This document shows, one piece after another, positions 1 to 11,116 of a stretch of 64,000 nucleotides of DNA (positions are counted from its first letter, which is position 1; each line of letters opens with the position of its first letter). Position numbers and translations under genes: made by a program. Source of the DNA: Collybia mongolica (Eukaryota; Basidiomycota; Agaricomycetes; Agaricales; Clitocybaceae). The notes beneath the pieces are model-generated. The model worked only from the letters and a program-made list of their open reading frames with translations. It made no database searches and was not told where the DNA came from. The DNA lies in contig JAAXNY010000008.1 of the NCBI GenBank assembly GCA_013420905.1, positions 1,054,001-1,118,000 of the forward strand, written 5' to 3'.

Positions 1-9
1 GCCTCCTAG

Positions 10-725
10 ATGCCCCTTCGTCACTACGGTCGGTGGAACGACCAGAGTCAACCCCGAGATTGGAGTCAGCTTCTCAGGAGGCGGATTCTCGCGCTACTTT
101 ACACGTCCATCATACCAAAACACAGCTGTATCAACGTTCCTCACCGGATTGGGGACCAAGTTCGCTGGCCTCTACAAGTACGTTGGTTGATCTTTAGGGG
201 CCCTCACTTGCCTATCTTGTTATATTTAGTGCCACCGGACGAGCCTATCCAGATCTCGCTGCTCAAGGCAATGGATTCCAAGTTGTCATCGGCGGCCGCG
301 TGGGTTCCGTAGGCGGAACCAGTGCTAGCTCTCCCGTACGTCATACCGTTACGTCCAAGTACCTGATTACTTAGCATTGAATATCAGACTGTTGCCGGTG
401 TTTTCGCCCTGCTAAATGACTTCCGTATTGCCAAAGGCGAATCATCTTTGGGCTTCATTAACCCCCTCATCTACTCGACCGCATCGACTGGATTCAACGA
501 CATAGTTGCCGGTTCTAATCCTGGATGTGGCACCACAGGTATATTATTTTTCCGCCTCCGGGGTGCATTATTCACGATTACATGCTCTTAGGTTTCACTG
601 CTGGAAAAGGATGGGATCCTGTAAGCTATTCTTGCTATTGTTATGTTTCCCAGATTACTTACATAGGCATACAGGTTACCGGCCTTGGGACACCCGATTT
701 CCTGAAGTTGCAAACGTTCGTTTGA
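10..725 (+). CDS. Sedolisin / tripeptidyl peptidase (S53), 3' part only
   Basis: This is the C-terminal catalytic part of a secreted acid serine peptidase of the sedolisin family, which trims tripeptides or cuts proteins outside the cell at low pH. The window opens inside an intron. Exons read 10-177, 230-335, 388-538, 592-620 and 675-725, all joined by GT..AG introns. The text contains the family signatures CPFVTTVGGTT, SGGGFSRYF, the nucleophile motif GGTSASSP and the end GTPDFLKLQTFV. The catalytic Glu/Asp pair lies upstream, outside the window. A second copy at 50416-52774 has the same exon borders across this part, so the two are paralogues. I see no break in the visible part. Family assignment is firm; the substrate is inferred. 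Confidence 0.93.
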
Positions 726-872
726 AATGAAGGAAGTGGGAGAGGTGAACCATCACTTCGAGTTCTAATATTTCAATTGTCCATACTGTCTATAGTGATA
801 CAGTAGCGTTAGTGTCATTCTATCTTGTACCTAAGATGCAGTCTAGGTATACACGTGACAAAAATAGATCTA

Positions 873-3800
873 TCAGACGACATTTATAAAACAGTTGCCA
901 CAAAAAAGGCATCGCGACACTGCCTCTAGGAGTTCCTCGACAACCCAACTCTTCCCTCCCATCGGCAGCCAGGCATCGGTGCTAGAGTCGGTTGTCCATG
1001 ACGGCGGCAGGATGGCTTTACGACTACACCCTGAACATCGCCGTACCATGCCTGTTGTCAAAATAAATGACGTTATCGAGCAACGCCCTGCAGATGTAAC
1101 CTTAGCCAAATTCAGGGATGAAGGCTGAGCACATTACCCCAGGAATGTCCCTTGGTGCAGGTTGCGAGCGCTCCATTTTCTAGGCGAATATCGGAGCTGC
1201 AAGCCGGGCAGGACTCCGCCATGTAATTGTTAAGGGACATCTTTTGTGCATCAGCAAGAGGGGAAGTGGTGTGGATAAGATCGCTTAGTTTTTTTGCCTC
1301 TTGACATAGGTCTTGAGGACAGCCTGGGAACGACGACTGGGTCGCGACTCGCAGCACGAAAGGCACATCTTCAACTACAAAACAATAAGTACCAGGTTAG
1401 GTGCCCGTGGATTAACTCACGCGTGAAAGTGGTAGCCATTGGTGCGAGGTGTCGGATCAGAATCCTTAGGACGATCTGCGAAATGCTTTGAAATAGGCGG
1501 CATGCGATTTCCTCGCATTCATTTCTCATCAATGGGTCTGACATAACCTTCGTCGAACGGAAGTCAGTGACATGAAACGACAATCGGCGTCTGTTGGAGC
1601 TTACCGATAATAGTTTATCGGCCACTGATAACTTCATACGAAGGTGTAACAATACATTACATCCGAAGAAATGCTCAGAAAGGCTGCTACGGAATTCTTG
1701 GCGCAGCGCGGGCTGTCCGATGTTCGCTGGCGTCCCATTAAACGAGAAATTTAATGGCATGGGATCAGAATCGTTCAACAATCTGATAACTTCCGGATAT
1801 ATCTCAGGGTGGTCGGTGAGGTATAGAAAACAAGATCGTAGCACGTGAAGTGGTGTGAGACCGGAGGCTGAAGTTCTGTCAAGATATTGTCTTCGACTAT
1901 CATGTCGTGTGCTTACTCGTCTTCGATGTGGTCAGGGTAGCTTCTAACTCGTATATAACAACGTTGGGACAGGATTTCCACAACGGCGCCATGATTAACA
2001 TACTTCGGTGCTTCGCATCATAAACGTAATCATAATTGGTGGGTTGGCTGGTCCTATTCTTAACAGATTAGCATTGTCAACAATGAAGGCCAATAACGTA
2101 CTCAAGGGCCCAGAGAACAGTTGCGTATCCGTCGTAGGGTATTAACCCGCTAACGCGGTTTACGTCAGCCCGTCTGGTTTTCCCGAGTTGCAATCGAGAA
2201 AAAACAACACGTGCATTCTCCGACAATAATTGGCAAGTCAATTTTTCTTGCACACTTGTCGGCGTCCAAGAAGGCTCGGAGGAAAGACCATAAATTGTAC
2301 GAATAGATCCGTCAAATAGACATATCATTAAAATGTCTTCATAAGGAATGTAATGGATCCCTGAAATCGGGTGAAAAGGGGATGACCCTACAGAAAGCTT
2401 GTGGACCTGAGATTGGAGAGTCAGGGAGCGGAGGCCAGACCATCGAAGAGTACATGTAGGAGCCGCCCATAATGACACGATCCCTGGTTTGCAGATGACT
2501 AAGATCATCTAGAAGTAAAAATCAATATCTGGACGTAAGAGAGAATGGCACAAAATGCACATCTTCTTTACAAGCTAACCACGATAATCCTGTCAATGTT
2601 CGTTTATCAGGATTGATGATGATTTGACCATGGTTCTCGAGCCCTGGTTCAAGCCTGGACTTCGGACCGAATACCGTTGATGATGATGGGGTCGATCTAA
2701 GGGATTGAGTAACAGTGATGAGTGCGACACCTCCATCGGAAGTTCCGTAAGCCAGATGAGCGTCGCCTGGGAATTTGGCGAAGTCAATTAAGAGTCAAGG
2801 CGTAGCGATGAGAAGAAGTCCAACATCTTCCCTGTCTAGTAAGGGACCAACGAGAATATGCCAAATGCGTGAGCCCGTTCTCCGCGACTTTGATTTTATC
2901 AATGTAAACCAGGCTTTCAGATTCGACTTGGTAACTGGCGTTGGCATTTAGCGTCAGAGGGCCAAGTTGACGGATAAAACCCCACCTGAGAAAAAATATA
3001 ATTCCCGCTCGGGTCCCAACCGCAAGGAGAGAAGCATCCAAAGCTGGAGCGGGGACCATGTTGAAATCCGCTTGTGCGGACCAGGCAATACCTAATGGGT
3101 GTTTGCTGTGAACTCCCATCCATTTAAGCCACATCTATACACAAATTTACTAGTTGTTTGTGCCTGGAGAGCGCGTTCGGCTGTCGGATAAGCCTGCCCC
3201 TGTGAAAAAGCAGCTCTCAAAAGAGGCATGACATCCTGGATCTGTAGGAAAATGTCAACACGATCTATGGAAAGTTTGGACATGCCCGACCTTTGTCCAC
3301 TTTCCACGGACTCTATCCTTGTCTGGTGCCCACAGTGATAGATCCATATTTGAGTTGAGAAGACACACGACGCACCTTCGCAGGCAAGATAAGATTAGCA
3401 TCTCAGTGTCGATAAGCATCTCAATGACAATATAAAGCGGCTCACCCCGCATCTTTCGTCAAACCGCTGGGAGACGTAACGACTTCTCGAAGACTTATGT
3501 CCAGAGAGCCGAAGACCGCCGTACCCCATTCTGCAAGTACCGGAAGCATTGAGCGACAGGGATTACATTGTTGGTTAAGACCAACCTAGAGAGACAGTGG
3601 TCCACTGATGAATTTTCCTTTTGTCCATCAATATCATGGTCCTAAACCAGTCAAGGGGCTTGTCATGTGTGTTTCCTCCGCGCAACGGAGCCTTTACGTC
3701 GGCGGTATAGTTAGGCGTCTATAGAACGGCAGTTGTCCGCTGACCGGATCTCCAAGTATGAGAGAAAAGCATACGAGAATGTAGACGGAGTCCTTAGACA

Positions 3801-3906
3801 CAAAAAAAACTTGTCCATCACCAGACCATTGAAGGCACGATAGTGATGGCAGAGACGTAGCCGGCAAACTCAGGTAGGTGTAGATTGGCACGGGCTCTTC
3901 TTCCAT
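873..3906 (-). CDS. Transcription factor TFIIIC subunit with C-terminal zinc finger (delta / 90-kDa-like)
   Basis: Likely subunit of TFIIIC, the RNA polymerase III assembly factor that binds A and B boxes of tRNA genes in the nucleus. The N-terminus (MEEEPVPIYTYLSLPATSLP, then LQWSGDGQVFFVSKDSVYIL) looks like the WD40-type start of the TFIIIC delta subunit. The C-terminus has the TFIIIC zinc-finger pattern: CPACSSDIRLENGALATC, then TKGHSW spliced to GRCSIT, then RRCSGCSRK and a last pair in CLFCGNCF. The intron in the finger (minus-strand GTAATG..TGCAG, between about 1109 and 1160) joins GHSW to GRC cleanly. At least six exons span the locus and I did not resolve every border in 2.5-3.7 kb. 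The start is the ATG at 3904-3906; an acidic-tail gene starts divergently on the other side. Alternative: a different WD40 protein with a similar finger, which I consider unlikely. Confidence 0.82.
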
Positions 3907-4036
3907 GAAAGCGTGTTATTCGACAAATCGCGTTCTGCGCGTTTAAATAAATAGCCTAAGCCACAAGCAGTCAGCTATTTTTCTGTGGTAGTCAACAGTG
4001 TTCTTTTCAGAGCAGTATCCGTGATTTTTGGTTTCA

Positions 4037-5062
4037 ATGAGTAAAACGTACGCGGCACTTAGCTTGGTTGCTGCTAATCAATACCCCAATCTACGCCCTA
4101 CCCAGATACGTGCGGGGGCTCGTTAACTCAATGGCGCTGATTTCTGAACTTGTGGCAAGTAAACGGAACCTTTTTTTGCAAGACTCAGGGAATGTGCCAA
4201 GATCGCCGTGTCACAAATCACACCGCAAGTCACGTTACTGTCTATCCAGTGACATACATGATTAGTTGTTGTCCTCGGCACAAATTACAGCCTGTGCGGT
4301 TCCATTTCTCCTCAGCGCCACTGGGTAGAACAATATGACAGTCAGCTAATACCAACATTGTACTGAGTGTGTACTTACAGAAACTCTTCTAGGACCTTAC
4401 ATTTTGTTACTTGCACATGACGAGACATGATCTTCAAATATTAGATACATTGGAAAGCACAGATTATATGAAAGGAGAACTATCCGATGACGGTTTGTCA
4501 AGAGACAATTTAGCAGTCAATTGTCAGTTCACTCAACATGCGTTTCCTAGAACTTGACATTCCACCCCATATGGTTCCACCAAACCCTGACGATTCTGAC
4601 AGTATGCCGCTTGGAGTGCTCCTTTTTAGTGCTTATCCTGACATAATTTCTATAGTATTACCTTCACAGGTACACCCCTCGTATCCTTATGGAAATCCCA
4701 CAAATATAAAGCACCCCGCGGCGAGGCCTCGGCCGCCGTACGACCCATCATCCAGGGCACTTTTTGAAGACATGGGTTATGCCGGTGGGGGTGTAAACGG
4801 CGCTCTCCGATGGAGAGATCTTGCATTAGATGAATTGCTACCTGTGGATGAAGGCAAGGAAGACGCCAAACGCGCAATGCAAGCAAGGAAAATGGCGAGC
4901 GGAGCCTCTAACCAGAATCCACAGCCTCCTCAACAACCTCCACCACAAGTGCCCCAGGATCAAACCATTGATGAAGATGAAGACGATGAAGACGAGAATG
5001 ATGAAAATGACAACGAAGACGACGACGACGATGAAGATGAAGAAAGCGACGAAGAGGACTAA
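4037..5062 (+). CDS. Unrecognised protein with Pro/Gln linker and acidic C-terminal tail
   Basis: The last exons are clear; the first are not. From 4538 the frame reads MRFLELDIPPHMVPPNPDDS, then a probable 54-base intron (GTGCTC..TTCACAG, in phase, so readthrough is also possible), then HPSYPYGNPTNIKHP, LRWRDLALDELL, a Pro/Gln stretch, and about 35 residues of almost only Asp, Glu and Asn up to the stop at 5060-5062. A start at 4037 followed by MSKT and an intron to YVRGLVNSMALISELV is plausible but unproven. The short WRDLAL segment after an LP/PP-rich box recalls APC13, a small anaphase-promoting-complex subunit, but the resemblance is too weak to name it. Such acidic tails are common in nuclear chromatin or nucleolar proteins. 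It ends only 26 bases before the convergent RRP4 stop. Confidence 0.5.
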
Positions 5063-5088
5063 TGAATCAAACATTAGACTAATCATTG

Positions 5089-6444
5089 TCATCTAGTTGT
5101 AAACATAGCCACGAGCATGTCGCCCACATCCTCCTGCAGCAGCACTTTTGCCCCACCTTCCTGATCAACTGTCCATTCGTATGCTTCCAGTAATAGGGTG
5201 TCTGTCAAGGGTACAAAATGGGACGCCAAGACTCGAATGATGTTGGTGACACGCGAGATGGCAATGCGTGTTGACTCGTCGATACGCTGGGAGACAAAGT
5301 CGTGGTGTAATTTGCTAGAAAAGTGTAAATGAAATATTTACGCACATCGTTTTGATTGGAATATACTGCCTCCGCATCAAACCCTTCCTCCCCTTCTTGG
5401 TCACTCTCTTTGACGTGTTTACTTACCCAGATATAACCATTTAGACCAAGAATTAGGTCTACTCCGCAGGGTAGGGTAATGAAATGCGATTTGAGTCGAC
5501 GAACTAGAATGGGTGGGATAGTGACAAGCTGTCCGTTCCGTAACTGACGCGAGCCGACGGCCGTCAGCTTGGGAGAAATCCTTATCACCAAATTTTAGGC
5601 CGTACCTTGCCGTATTTTAATGATCGTGTATGGAGGGACATCGCACCATCCGAAAAGAACGCCTGGACCTCCGCAACTAAAAGATCCCCTTCTTCAAAAA
5701 AATTACGCATCTGAAGTTCATCACTCTCAAGTTTACGTCGCTAGGCACGAGGAGTGTCATAAGTTGTTGACTTACGTCCATTTCAAAAAATGAATAATAC
5801 CTGAACACCTCCAGGGAGATTCACTGAAGACAACATCAATACGGCATCCTGCCGTGAATTGGCATCCACTTTCCATCGCCTTGGTTGGACCTGAGAATAT
5901 CTGGAATTAGATCATCCTCGTAAGAGGGTACTAGTTCACACCTCTGTTATTCTACCCACGACAAGATCACCAATCTCTGGATTATATCTGAGGAAAGGCT
6001 TTCATATAAGCGACATAAGATCCTGAAAATAGTATGTAGCGGTGCACCTCGTCCGGATCGCTCGGACAGTCACCAACTTGTTCACTCTTTCTATAGTGCC
6101 TGCGACAGAGGCAATTACTTCCTCATTATTCACATACGTTCCATGACCTCTATTATCCAGAGTGATGAAAAAACTTGGTTTCACTCCTTGAAACGGACCT
6201 ACCGCATATATGCCTGAGACGAAGTGAGCGACTCTCCGGGGTAGGTCAAGTTTTTTGATCCGCCAGCCTCAAACAGTTCTTGTTCATCGTCAAAGTCCAT
6301 GCCAAATTCATCTCGGTGGCGTTGACGTGACCCATAAAAAGAATCGTCGTTAGGCTGCAGGGGGTAAGAGGTAAAGGATATCATGTTCAAGGTCAAGGTC
6401 AATCCGAGAATCGTCGTCTGCGAGGTGGGGTTAGGGTTTGTCAC
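5089..6444 (-). CDS. RRP4: Exosome complex RNA-binding subunit RRP4
   Basis: Cap subunit of the RNA exosome, which feeds RNA into the 3'-5' degradation and processing core in nucleus and cytoplasm. Family landmarks appear in order: [13 protein letters not shown] spliced to [20 protein letters not shown] (N-terminal domain), then [15 protein letters not shown], an S1-domain region split by short introns at 5.6-6.0 kb, and the KH-domain part LRRGQ-like [40 protein letters not shown] and AVYSNQND. The last exon carries the usual [16 protein letters not shown] helix and ends MLVAMFTTR at 5089. The intron joining YM to RGHG runs GTAGGTCC..ATAATAG. The start is uncertain: 6444 is the furthest in-frame ATG, and Met codons at about 6385 (MISFTSYPL) and 6298 (MDFDDEQEL) are alternatives. 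Family assignment is very secure. Confidence 0.92.
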
Positions 6445-7600
6445 ATGGTCCTCTGATCATGATATATTTAGATTAGCGCCACGTAAAAAATTTGAAATAT
6501 GCACCTTTTAGGCGTCACATCCGAGTTTCATGAGAGCTCCGTACACCCCATTTCTTTTATGATACATATGCATAGATTTCGGCCGACTAGCCTCGAATGC
6601 TACGTGGCAGGGATTGGTGGGAAGATGATTGATCAGGATACCAAGGACCAAGCCAAGACCCCCAAGGCCTAGTGAAGAGACAGAACATGTCCCCAATATC
6701 TACCATGAGCTCACCGTGATCGGAAATCTCGTTCATCCTTGCTTCCGGCCCAACAGCAATGGGGCTGTAACTGCTCAGACGTACAAAGCCGTCCCCCCGC
6801 TTCCGATGAATTCCGGCTTTCACGGAAACGCGGTTACGATAGAACCTTCATCGCTTATTTATTTTCTACTCCAAACCGGACCCGAACTGAAAACTGTATT
6901 CACAAAAACTCTGAGTGAACCTGAGGCATGATTAAGGCCAATTCAGGGCTTGTTGGGGATGTCGGGGCGCGTGGGAAAGGCACATGACACGCACTGCTAT
7001 CCTCGAGAGCTTGTAAGTAGCCCGCCGCGTCAGACTTCAAGCTTCAAGCTTCAGCCACCACAGGGTCAGGGTGTCCCTTGTCCTCCATCTCCAGTATCAG
7101 GCCAGGAACGGCAGCCCGTGATCAACAATCTGATCAATGATGTCTTCTTCTTGCTGTGCTTCTCAGGTTCTGTTTGATGCGCCTTCTTGATCTGAACAGA
7201 AAGAATGGGGATCATCCATCATCATTCGTGCTCGAGTTGGGACGCTATCCACGTATACACAAAATATACACAAAATCTCGGCGAAAGTAACACATGGTTG
7301 CGTAAAATTTTAACCCATCCAGACTCATGGATGCGCAATTTCAGAGAGGATTTCAAAGTCGGGTGGTGGATAACCCATGTAATTGGTCTATGAAATTAAA
7401 TTAAATCTGAGGTATGATGATGCAACAATAAAGTGGATGGTGAGTCAAATATGCTACACTGGAATACAATGGAGATGAGAGGTAGTCTATATGCTTTCTA
7501 GAGTTGAGGGGGGGGTATGCGACCTGTTTGAGAGACACAATAAGCAATTGATATATCATAGTAAGGGATGCACGTATACTCACATGATACACAACATCCG
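6445..7600. other. Intergenic, no supported gene
   Basis: About 1.15 kb between the RRP4 5' end and the MYND gene 3' end. There are open frames up to 100 codons (for example 6629-6931 on +), but none shows family motifs, and splice joining did not improve them. A short direct repeat CTTCAAGCTTCAAG sits near 7040. Confidence 0.5.
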
Positions 7601-8324
7601 TTAGTTGTACGCAAGAAAATAAGCCGAGAGGGCAGGGAGATCGTTCGAGCCAGCATCAGAGTACCCTTGTCTTCGAGAGCCATTAAACTTGAGTACAATC
7701 ACGGTCCCGCACCATGGTTTAGGGGCAGCACCAGAGGTAATATGGTAAATTGCGCGATTCACGGGCGAGGACTTTTGCAACGCAGTAGGAGAGTACCACA
7801 GATGGAGAGGAAACCGGAGCGGTTCACCGTTAAGGCCCTGCGTCAAGACAATTCCCTCTGACTGGCCGTCCGGAAAATGCGATTGAACCAGAGGAATCGG
7901 GCACATACCCTGAGAGGGCTTGTGGGATGGTCGACAGCTGATGGAAATGATCCGTGGACGTTCTGCAGTTGGGAAACTTGGTTAGGATGGGTGGGGAGAA
8001 TGTTAGTAGCGATTGGAGACTCACCCTCCTCCGGCGAGAAGAGTATTGCCGACACTGTTACGTATTGGGGCTCGGCCGGGGGCGGGGTAGCAATCATGTT
8101 ATAACCACCAGCTTGAGAGGGTGTAGCAGGGATACATTCCTTACGATGACGGGACCAATCCTATGACAAAGTTGAGTTATGTATAGACATTGGAGTGGGG
8201 GGGGACGAACACTCTGGAGATGTTCGGGCGTGCAATACCATGCGCTTTGACAACGGCTGCACCACATAGACGTGGGCCTGCAGCAGAGGGTACAAGGATG
8301 GTTAATAAGTGGCATAGAGTGCAT
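7601..8324 (-). CDS. MYND-type zinc finger protein (short agaricomycete family)
   Basis: A small protein beginning MHSMPLINHP with a MYND zinc finger: CTLCCRPTSMWCSRCQSAWY, then CTPEHLQS spliced to DWSRHRKEC, giving the C-x2-C, C-x2-C, C and H-x3-C ligands. MYND fingers bind Pro-rich peptides, usually as protein adaptors. The junction uses donor GTTCGT and acceptor GTCATAG and restores DWSRH in phase. Exon 2 continues to PQYVTVSAILFSPEEG; a short middle exon follows; the last exon reads QSEGIVLTQGLNGEPLRFPL, WCGTVIVLKFNGSRRQGY and LPALSAYFLAYN, then TAA at 7601-7603. This C-terminal block is typical of an agaricomycete MYND family of unknown role. The Met codons at 8324 and 8315 are both possible starts. 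Confidence 0.82.
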
Positions 8325-9000
8325 GGTCGATAGAGATAGGCTTGATTGGGAATTTTGAGTAGAACGTGGGGATGGTGAAAAGAGATGTGAGTTTCCTTTA
8401 TACGCGTCTGGTCGGACCGTGGCTCGTTGACTCGTGGGGGCAGGTAGGGTCGGTTCGGCATGGCCCTGTAAGTTTGCTCGATTCTCGATCTCAAATCGCC
8501 AGGCACCCAAAGGAGGGTAGAATATATTTATTATGATTAATCAGAATATTATTCGCATCGGGACCAAATAAAAAAATGAGTTGGTCCCTCTGTAGTTGCA
8601 GTTGGCTAAGTGATTTTACTTGAGAGGGCGCGCAGACCGCACAGCTCACCCGAGCTGTTGTCGAGGACAGGTTTTTGTTGAAAAATTTAACCCGCAACAA
8701 AGGCTTTGTGCCAAGTAACCTAGGAATGCTTCATATGGCAAGTATCCATGCTTCGAAACTCGGCTCTCCATAATCCCTAGTCATGATCAGCGCGTCGCAG
8801 CCTATCGACGTTTGGAAGGAGCTTCCGTCGCTTTTTTTTCTGAAACGCCTCGTCTCTATGAGGCTTCTCAACTTGTCTACCGAAAGCAGATGTTACGTAA
8901 CGAGAGCGGACCCCTGGAACTGCCGGATATTTAGTGAACCATCGCGTGACATGGCGTTACGAGTCGGAGCTCCTCCGCCTCCTCCGAACTAACTACCACA
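8325..9000. promoter_or_regulatory. Divergent intergenic region between MYND and Y14 genes
   Basis: About 675 bases separate two divergently transcribed starts (MYND at 8324, Y14 at 9001). It must hold both promoters. I see no convincing TATA box near either start. The open frames here (for example 8783-8992) lack any recognisable motif. Confidence 0.4.
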
Positions 9001-9725
9001 ATGTCGTCGGACGACGAAATGAATATTGACGATGGTACGTGAAGCCGAAGTCTCCTGCGCGTAATAAAGGGTTAAAAGTCTTTAAATTAGTGGCTGCAGG
9101 CGGTGCGGTGAGGAGAAGGGGCCGAGGTTTCCAAAACACAGGTAAGTTTGCCAGATTGAAAAATCTATGCCCCACACCGACCTTTAAACCAGGAGGCAAT
9201 GATGGAACTGTAACCACGGAACCAACGTATGATAGAGTAGAAACGTCGCATGTGAAGGATGCGGACACTAGAGCAGCACGATGTGAGTGATAACGGTTGT
9301 ATGTGAGAATTGCATTGACAATGCTATCGACCTCGACTCAGCTGTCGAGGGATGGATCGTACTCGTCACCAATGTCCATGAAGAGGCAACAGAAGAGGAC
9401 GTCACCGACAAATTTGCCGACTATGGTGAAATAAAAAATCTTCATCTCAACCTCGATAGGCGGACGGGTTACGTCAAGGCGTGTATAACCCTATTGGTGA
9501 CTCTACGGTTCTATTGACATATGTCTTTTCATCTACTAGGGCTATGCACTTGTTGAATACGAGACTATGACGGAAGCCCAAGCAGCAATCGACGGTGCAT
9601 CAGGCTCATCGCTATTGGAGCAAGTCATACAATGTGACTATGCATTCGTGCGTCCGCCTCCCACGGGCCCTAAAAAAGGAAGAGGCGGTCGTGGACGTAG
9701 TGCAAGCCCAGGCCGTCGACGATAG
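9001..9725 (+). CDS. Exon junction complex core protein Y14 (RBM8A)
   Basis: RNA-binding core subunit of the exon junction complex; it pairs with Mago and marks spliced mRNA in the nucleus. Exons 9001-9034, 9100-9141, 9193-9282, 9342-9478 and 9540-9725 join in phase. The acidic start [12 protein letters not shown] is followed by a basic patch ([11 protein letters not shown]), then the [23 protein letters not shown] with RNP2, [30 protein letters not shown] with RNP1 and YAFVRPPP, ending in an Arg/Gly tail. The order and spacing match RBM8A along its whole length. The fourth intron starts with GC rather than GT (AAG/GCGTGT at 9479), which is needed to give [12 protein letters not shown]. The gene implies that this species has an EJC. 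Confidence 0.95.
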
Positions 9726-10068
9726 GGAATGGTTGTAGCAGTTGTACTTTTTTTTGCTCGTTTACCTTTATATTGTAATCCATGTTCCACCTCATCATTG
9801 ACCGCGACGGATTTCAGATACAAGTATCTGTTGAGTGCACAAGGCTTTTTGGGGTATGATCATGCATCTCAAACATCATGCATACTACACAAAGTCTGGG
9901 CTACATGACTGCTGTTCCAGCTACGTTGGTAAATGTTGAACTTGAACCAGATTTCCCACGCAGCTCCAGTGTCTACACTAACCAACCAAGTTGCCCAAAG
10001 CTCTAGCCCCAACGCAGCATCGTTGCCCATTTTCTTTGTCGGACTTGCATTCTCACACATAGAGCACT

Positions 10069-11116
10069 ATGGCAAAAGTCTCACCTATCAACTCAGATAC
10101 CGAGAGCCCCAACGGCGCCACATCTTCGGTTAAAAGCAAGGCCAGTTCAAACGTGAAGAAAGACGCGAGTCCCATGGACATTGACGAGGAAGAGGAAGGA
10201 GGAGAAGAGGGCGGGGAGGAAGAATCAGAATATGAAATTGAGGCTATCTTGGACGCGAAACGCGGCTCATTTCCTGAGGTGGGTTCACACTGGAGAATAG
10301 CATGTACGCCTATGGCTCAAGACGCGCCCCGTCTCTATTCAGGGAAGAATGGGCTACTACGTCAAGTGGAAAGGCTATCCCGACTCCGAAAATAGTTGGG
10401 TAGACGAACAGGATGCAGGGTATGATCTACTCACCCAGGCCATGAGCCAACAACTAATACTATTTTCTTTCTCTACAGCAATGCTGATGACCTTATCGCG
10501 GAATATTGGAAGACTCATTCAAAAACAAAGAAAGCTCCCCGTAAGTCTGTCGATGCGAAAACCCCCAAGCGTGGTCGCAAGTCTACTGCGCCACAAGATG
10601 GTTCAGACCGTGAAACGTCTGTGCTCAAAAAACGTGGAAGAAAGCCCCAGGCCAAGGCAGATTCAGACGTCGAGAATGGGAACGACGCCGAAGAAACCAG
10701 AGCGACAAAAAAGTCGAAGAAAAGCACGAAAGAGCCAGCGGAAACCCCTACCACGGAAGTTTCAGATATTGGAGACATGAAGCAATATATGAACGTTTCT
10801 AGCTGGGAGAAGCTCATAACATCTGTCGATACCATTGAGCGTGAGGACGATGGAAGCCTGATGGTCTATTTTGCCTTGTGAGTAAACGTGTTTCTAGTTT
10901 ATTTCATGTACCTAATGCTATTGCCAGAACGACGGGTGAACGTGTTAGAGAGAAGAGTACCCTCTGCCGCCAGCGCTTCCCTCAACGCGTAAGCCAATAT
11001 CTCCACCTATTACGAATATTGCCTTGCTTACAGACGTAATGATTCAGCTTCTCGATTTCTTCGAGTCTAACCTTCGCTGGAGGGTCGCTGATGAGAGTGA
11101 AGCCGGCGACACGTGA
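10069..11116 (+). CDS. Heterochromatin protein 1-like protein (chromodomain plus chromo shadow domain)
   Basis: A nuclear reader of H3K9 methylation that dimerises through its shadow domain and spreads heterochromatin. After an acidic leader (MDIDEEEEGGEEGGEEE) the chromodomain begins SEYEIEAILDAKRG and, across an intron, continues GRMGYYVKWKGYPDSENSW, keeping the Tyr and Trp of the aromatic cage; the next exon gives NADDLIAEYWKTH. A Lys/Arg/Pro-rich hinge follows with KTPKRGRK and RKPQAKAD patches. The shadow domain reads YMNVSSWEKLITSVDTIERE, LMVYFAL-TTGERVREKS, then QRFPQR joined to LLDFFESNLRW. The last splice uses the acceptor GATTCAG near 11046 rather than the earlier TTACAG, because only the former keeps the frame. 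Stop at 11114-11116. Confidence 0.93.

Noticed and set aside
7030..7060. CTTCAAGCTTCAAGC as a repeat array
   Set aside because: Only two to three short units; too small to be more than a local slip repeat.
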